From: Scedosporium boydii
Taxonomy: Eukaryota; Ascomycota; Sordariomycetes; Microascales; Microascaceae
Direction of reading: 5' to 3'
Assembly (NCBI GenBank): GCA_002221725.1
Contig: NJFT01000111.1
Coordinates: forward strand, 1 to 64,000
Length of the DNA: 64,000 nt
The translations under genes and the position numbers were made by a program. Of the stretch, positions 58,958 to 64,000 are shown one piece after another (position 1 is the first letter of the stretch; each line of letters opens with the position of its first letter). Below the pieces are notes generated by a model. That model saw only the letters and a list, made by a program, of their open reading frames with translations. It was not told where the DNA came from and did not search any database.

Positions 58958-59946
58958 CTGATGGGGGAGGCTAATGCTTGTATATATCCGAGTCGCAGGC
59001 GATGCCGAGATTGGGGCTTAGGCCCGTGGACTTTTTCGAGGCCGGCATCTCGAAGGATAGGGGAAGGCTGTGGCCTCTGGGACATGCGAGTGCGCAGGCT
59101 CGGTGGGACTGCATCGTAAACTGAGCTCCCCACCCACTAGTAAGATCTAGTTTAGATCACGATACGTGATGCCTTTCTTGGGGGCGATGATGGACGCATA
59201 GTGGCGATCCCTCAGCTACGGATGGAAGAGAGGGATCTGTGTACGCTCCAATGATCTCAACTAGTTTAGAAATTCAAGTCGGCACTCCGAAGCACTATAA
59301 TTAAAATGGCCCTTAAAAAAGGATCGGTGGGTAAGCGTGAACGGTCAGCTAAGCTGAGCCAGGCGATGACGGACTGCGACGATTGATGCTGAGACTGGGC
59401 CGATGGAGAATATCCACTGTTGCCACTGTTGATGGCGGCTGGAGTCTGGAGTACGAGGTGCACATGACGAGGGAGACATCGTAGCTTGAGCGGAGTCGGG
59501 ATTTCTTTGTAAACTTTACGAGCATTTTCAGATACATCAACACATTTCATGAGGATTGAAGGGTCGCATCGTTCTGCCAGGCAGGCGATCAAGATCGATG
59601 ATGCCGTTTCTATTTTTAACACTGATCATCCGTGCTTTGTTCAGTTCAGTGTTTGCCACTCACTGGCGGCTCCTGTAACTTTTGGGTGGAGTTTCGGTGC
59701 GACTGTAATCTCCTGTCACGGGCTGCACGCGATCTTTACAATTGTGCTTTGCAGACAATTTGAATTCAGGATCGGATCCGGAACGATTACATAAGCCCGA
59801 TGCTCCATCACAAATTCCACCCCCTGTTCATTGAAAATGATTGGTTCCCAGCGCTTCAAGGTGAACCACTTCACGAGCTTTGAGATGTGAAGCAAAATCT
59901 TCAACACCACTTGATTGACCAATATCCTGGCCTATATCCACGCGAA

Positions 59947-62900
59947 ATGGTGAAACGACCGGCTCGCGGGGCCCACGGACCTCTTGAATCCAGGAAGCGC
60001 CAGAAATTGACTCGCGAACCACCAACTTCCGAAGACGTGACCACCAGTCGTCAGTTGAAGAAGCTGCTTGAGTTTCATCAAGATGTCAGGGACGCCCGTC
60101 ATGGTATGTCGATCCATCATCCACGGGAGAAAAAATTACAAAAATTCCCATTTTATTTCGTCCACCGAGACTAACATGATTCATAGGTCTGCAATCGTTC
60201 AAGCTACTCCTTGACGCTTTGACCGCGAACAAGGACAATGAAGCAGAACTGGCCCTCTTGTCTGGTTACCTCGAGGCCGTGAACCCGACGGTAGAAGGCC
60301 CTGATGCCGTCTACTTACCGGAGATCATGACCATGTGGTCCTACGCCGCCCAGGTCGGCAACGATGACTTGATGTCGGAAGTAGCCGCCGTCTTGGCCCT
60401 GTTGCTTCAGGCGACTTCGCTTAGTCTCGGACTCTTACCCTGCGGACGCGGCATCTGCGAGACGCTCCTTCAGGAAAAGCAGTTGAAACTAATTGCTAAG
60501 AACCTATCTGCCGACAAGGATAAGGGCTTTGTCATCTCTCCTGCTCTGCGCCTGCTACGCGAGATTGCGTCCTACGATGGCGGCGTTTTCTCGAGGAGGG
60601 TGTTTCGCGCACAGGCCTGGACCTTTGCGGAACTTACGAGGAATCTCGATATCCGCTTTCGCGGCGAGGGAGTTGAGGATGCGAAGAAGCCTTCGGTGCG
60701 GACGAATGCCGCGAGGTTCTTGTTCGCATGCCTCAAGTACCTCCCCTCGGACAATAAGAGCGAGCTACTCCTCCAGAAGGGAATCATGCCCGGTCTGTTG
60801 ATGAGGCTCCCCGATGATCCGCCTGCAGTAGTCCACGAAGCCCTGGAGTGCGTGACGAAAGATGTGTTCAAGGACGAAAAGATACCTACAAACACCAAGT
60901 CGAGGGTCTTTTGGGTCAGGGTGATGGAACGCCTTGCGGGGCTCTACTCTTATGCTCACGATCCGGCCGACGCTGAAGTCACCGTGGCCGATAAAGTGCA
61001 TGAGTTTCTCATGTTTGCATGCACCTCGCCCACTGCTGGCATCGTCTCCAAGTGCAATGGCTTTTATCCTAACTCTATCAACCTCGACGACTTCTTGACG
61101 GGCGACTTTTTGTGGTCCGACATGGGCTTGGAACAGCTCTCCTGGATGGACCGGTACGCGACTGATATTGAAGTACGAAACAGCGTGCTGCTAGAGGTTG
61201 CCCTGAAACTACGCCCTTGGGCTAGCATCCAGCAGGGAGAGCTTCTCGTTTCCATATTCAAAGTGGCGCCGGAAGTCGTGCACGTCTATTTCCTCGAACA
61301 AAGGTCATTCACCTTTGATCCTAAGCTCTCAATGACCTGGATTGGCTACTCATCCTTCCTCTTCCACACGATGCAGCTCCCCGTCCCGGAATATTTCGGC
61401 CTCAAGGGCGATTATCACGCAGCCCCTCCCCCTACCACCGTGTTATTAGCCAGCATCCTCCCCTTGCCGCTCACGCAAAATGCCCTCGTGCGCTGTTTCG
61501 AGCCAAAGTGGCCGCTGGTATCTCTCTTCGGTGCCCGCCTACTCATCTTAGCACTTGAGAAGATGGAAACGGTTCTTGCCATGCATAACGAGGCGGCCGC
61601 CGGACTCAAGAACTCTCCCTGGCTGTACGCGGCCAAGAAACTGGTGAACGATTTCTGCCAGCGCATACCGGATTTAAAGGAGATTGTGCGGTGGTACAAG
61701 AGCATACCGGATGAGAGTATCCTGTGCAAGGCTACTGCGAGCCAGTTGTTGCTGCTCTACTACAAGGTGCTTCCGCAGGTTGCTCTGGCGGCAAACTTTG
61801 ACGTTTCTCCGTTCCTTGCCAAGGCCCTCGGGGCCCTCGACAAGCCCTTTAAGGACCCTAGGGATAAGTCCGTGGTGCTGATGGAGTTGGAGAACCTGTT
61901 GGAAGCAGCAAGCTTGTCTCCTGGCATGCGGTGGTTTTCGAAGCTTCAAGGATTCCCGGCGTCGCCGTTTACTGTCCTTTTGAAACTGGCGAGCGTGGGC
62001 GTGCAAGACTCGTCTTCCGAGGCGCTGCGGAGCATCCTTGAGTCCGTCGCCACGGAGCACCAACTTGTGTTGAACGATTCGGGCCTACGACCAGTCTACC
62101 GGGCTGTTGAGACGCTTACGAAAGATGATTCTGAGGTGTCTTTGGACGGGGTCTGGTCCCTTCTGGATAACTGCGTCACCAAGTGTGCTGCCTCTCCGAT
62201 GAAGTATCTCGACCTTATACCTGAGTATGTGGGCGGCGGGGATCAGTCCGTCTCTGAGATTGATATCAGCCTCTTGACAATCGCGTTGGCTGAGCAGTTG
62301 CCGTTTGCGGTCAAGTCTGCGTCTAGTGCGGAACTTGAGATGATTCCAAGGTTTCTATCGGCGTATCTTGGCTACTCTGTTGAGTTGGGAGAAAACGAGG
62401 TGTGGGTTAAGGCGTTGGTTGCGCGAATGAACTCTGCTTTGCCTGGAAAGACCAAGGTCGCCCTGCCCGAGACCGCAAAGGAAGGTGGCGTGGGGAAGAA
62501 GTCCAAAACAAAAAAGTCGGATAATACCAAGTCTAGGACGTCAAAGGATCCCACAGGACGAGGAGACTCCGCCGCCGCGACGACAATCAGCAAGGAGCAG
62601 CTCGAGGAAATGCTCCACGAGCCGTTCGCCGGCACGGGGGATAATTCAGCCCTCACCAAATGGGTAAACAAAGGCATCGACGACATCATTGAAGACGACT
62701 ACGCCGTCTCCCTCATCCGCCTCCTCGGCTCCGAACACGCCAGCATCCGCATCGAAGCGCTAACCAACATCCTCAAGCTCGCGACCAAGATCCGCGCCTC
62801 CACACACTCCGAAAAAGACCAACTCTGGCTCCTCCTCTCCGAGCTCGCCGAATCCTCCCGCCCGCACGTCAACGCCGGCCCCGTCCCCTCCGCATTCACA

Positions 62901-63470
62901 GCCTTCGCGACCCACGCCCTCCCCGTCCTCATCAACCCCTTACACCCGCTCTACCCCAAGGTGAACAAGTACCTCACGCGGGCGCCGACGTGGCCCGCGG
63001 GCAAGATCCCCATGGTGCACGACATCCTGCACGGCGAGCCGTCCGACGACGACAAGTACTACACGGAGCTGACCTGGCTGTTCGGGTTCCTGCTCGATTG
63101 TCTCCAGCGGCCCGAGGATGTCGGGGTTTTCCATCAGACGAGGTGGTTTGAGAAGGTTTTCGCTTCGGCGTGCAATCCGTACATGAAGGCCGGGCTGCGG
63201 GCGAGGGTTTTCAAGGTGTTGTATAGGGTTACGTGTATTGAGGGGGGAAGCAACACGTTGGTGACTAGGTTTGGGGTGTTGAGTTGGTTGGAGGCGTTGA
63301 GGGTTGCGGTGGAGGGGGAGAAGAAGGAGGAGGAGGGAGAGGAGGCAGCGGTGATTAGGGGGGTTATGGAACGGGTGTGGGAGACTTGTGATCGGGGGAG
63401 GGTGGAGAAATGGAGTCGGGGCGGTGTTGGCGCGTTGATGGAGAGGCGGGCTTTGGGGAGTGTTGCATAA
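59947..63470 (+). CDS. urb1: Ribosome biogenesis factor Urb1/Npa1 (nucleolar pre-ribosomal-associated protein 1)
   Basis: Large nucleolar scaffold of the earliest pre-60S particles, acting with Npa2, Dbp6, Rsa3 and Nop8 in yeast. Exons 59947-60103 and 60187-63470 give 1146 aa; the 83-nt intron has donor GTATGT and acceptor ATAG, and the join reads DARHG-LQSFKLLLDAL. The N-terminus is basic with an NLS-like stretch (ESRKRQKL). Residues about 50-450 are helical repeats with the Npa1-type N-terminal domain (YLPEIMTMWSYAAQ, ISPALRLLREIASYDGGV, TNAARFLFACLKYLP). Helical repeats continue to a Lys/Ser-rich linker near 818-835 (KKSKTKKSDNTKS) and a C-terminal helical domain (WLFGFLLDCLQRPEDVGVFH). 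It is shorter than the budding yeast protein (about 1760 aa). The start at 59947 is preferred over an upstream in-frame Met at 59887. Confidence 0.9.
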
Positions 63471-64000
63471 GGGGAGTTGCAGAGTTTTCCCTCCGTTCTT
63501 TTCCTCTTTTTCGATGATAGACTTACATATAGAGATCGTATAGTAAAAGTCAACTAGATACCCAATGAAGGTACCCAACAAAAGCCAAGTGTAAATTCAG
63601 AATTGTGGAAAATCCGTCTCGAACGCACCCTTCGAGTGCTGACGGTGGCAGTTTGCGTGCGTACGTGAAATATATGGGACTTTGGCCCTGGATTCCCAAC
63701 GACTCGTGGAAGCTCAAGTGGTCGAGCGGTGCACACTGCTTACAGGCTACTTCCGCAAGGCGCCGGCGTGGAACCCGGTCTGGCCAAACCATGAGGGCGT
63801 GGAGGAAATGGGAGAGGGAAAGGGAAATTTGGGAATTGGGGAGGGAGTGAGAATTTTTTTTTTGCCAGATCGTCTTTTATTATTTTAGAATTTTGTTTCT
63901 TTTTTTCCGCGAAGGAATGTCTTGTCAGGGTGCTCTGTTCAGGTTGTCATATTTTGAGGATGGAGAGCGGAGGTGACGCAAAGCAGCCGGGCGAGGGCTT
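63471..64000. other. Right edge, 3' flank of the Urb1 gene
   Basis: No complete gene is seen. At about 63711-63780 lies a tRNA-like stretch (AGCTCAAGTGGTCGAGCGG, then CGTGGAACCCGG) without a closing acceptor stem. T-rich runs near 63855-63907 could be a transcription end. Confidence 0.4.

Larger units (their letters stand above)
56031..59946. other. 3.9 kb gene-poor region before the Urb1 gene
   Basis: No gene is supported. A 257-codon minus frame (57784-57011) and a 171-codon minus frame (59133-58618) have Ser/Arg/Pro-biased composition and no recognisable motif. tRNA-like blocks occur at 57907-57958 (A-box and B-box match) and a minus-strand B-box match lies at 56804-56813. A GGACTG hexamer is repeated four times at 58934-58957. 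Confidence 0.45.

Noticed and set aside
63711..63780. tRNA-like stretch near the right edge
   Set aside because: D-arm-like sequence is present, but no intact B box or acceptor pairing was found; kept only as part of the orphan pol III box observation.

Overview
The window is nuclear DNA of a filamentous ascomycete (Pezizomycotina, most likely a Sordariomycete). Genes are separated by kilobases. Nearly all carry short introns with GTRNGT-type donors, CTAAC/CTGAC-like branch points and YAG acceptors. The proteins recognised are typical of that group: a septation GTPase with a long N-terminal tail, an APSES factor, and a membrane-anchored histidine acid phosphatase. I reconstructed 14 protein genes and two intron-containing tRNA-Pro genes. 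No transposase, reverse transcriptase, rRNA or CRISPR array was seen.

Layout, left to right. 0.8-1.9 kb (-): Spg1/Tem1 GTPase. 5.0-5.7 kb (+): glycine cleavage H protein. 6.2-6.4 kb: a tRNA-like relic ending in a 51-T run. 7.6-9.5 kb (+): secreted Ser/Thr/Pro/Trp-rich protein with a six-Cys tail. 12.3-15.9 kb (+): Gyp5-like TBC RabGAP. 18.7-20.1 kb (+): reticulon. 21.8-27.1 kb (-): DNA topoisomerase II, convergent with the reticulon. 27-33 kb: long gene-poor stretch. 33.3-35.2 kb (+): APSES (Xbp1-like) regulator. 36.6-37.9 kb (-): Cns1/TTC4 co-chaperone. 39.1-40.9 kb (-): MFS transporter. 41-47.8 kb: gene-poor, holding tRNA-Pro(AGG) (+) and tRNA-Pro(CGG) (-). 47.8-48.8 kb (-): inositol monophosphatase. 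49.6-50.4 kb (-): small single-pass membrane protein. 51.4-53.1 kb (-): phytase-like phosphatase. 54.3-56.0 kb (-): proline-rich coiled-coil protein. 59.9-63.5 kb (+): Urb1/Npa1 ribosome biogenesis factor.

The genes do not form a metabolic or secondary-metabolite cluster. Most are single-copy housekeeping functions: chromosome topology, ribosome assembly, Hsp90 folding, ER shaping, vesicle traffic, septation and one-carbon metabolism. The accessory content is the secreted protein, the transporter and the phosphatase. No clear undescribed system is visible. The most unusual signals are the architecture of the secreted Trp/Cys protein, the clustering of the 9-mer TACTTCGTA in one intergenic region, and several tRNA-like A-box/B-box fragments without a tRNA fold. 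Exon joins come from reading frames and splice signals only; no transcript evidence was available.
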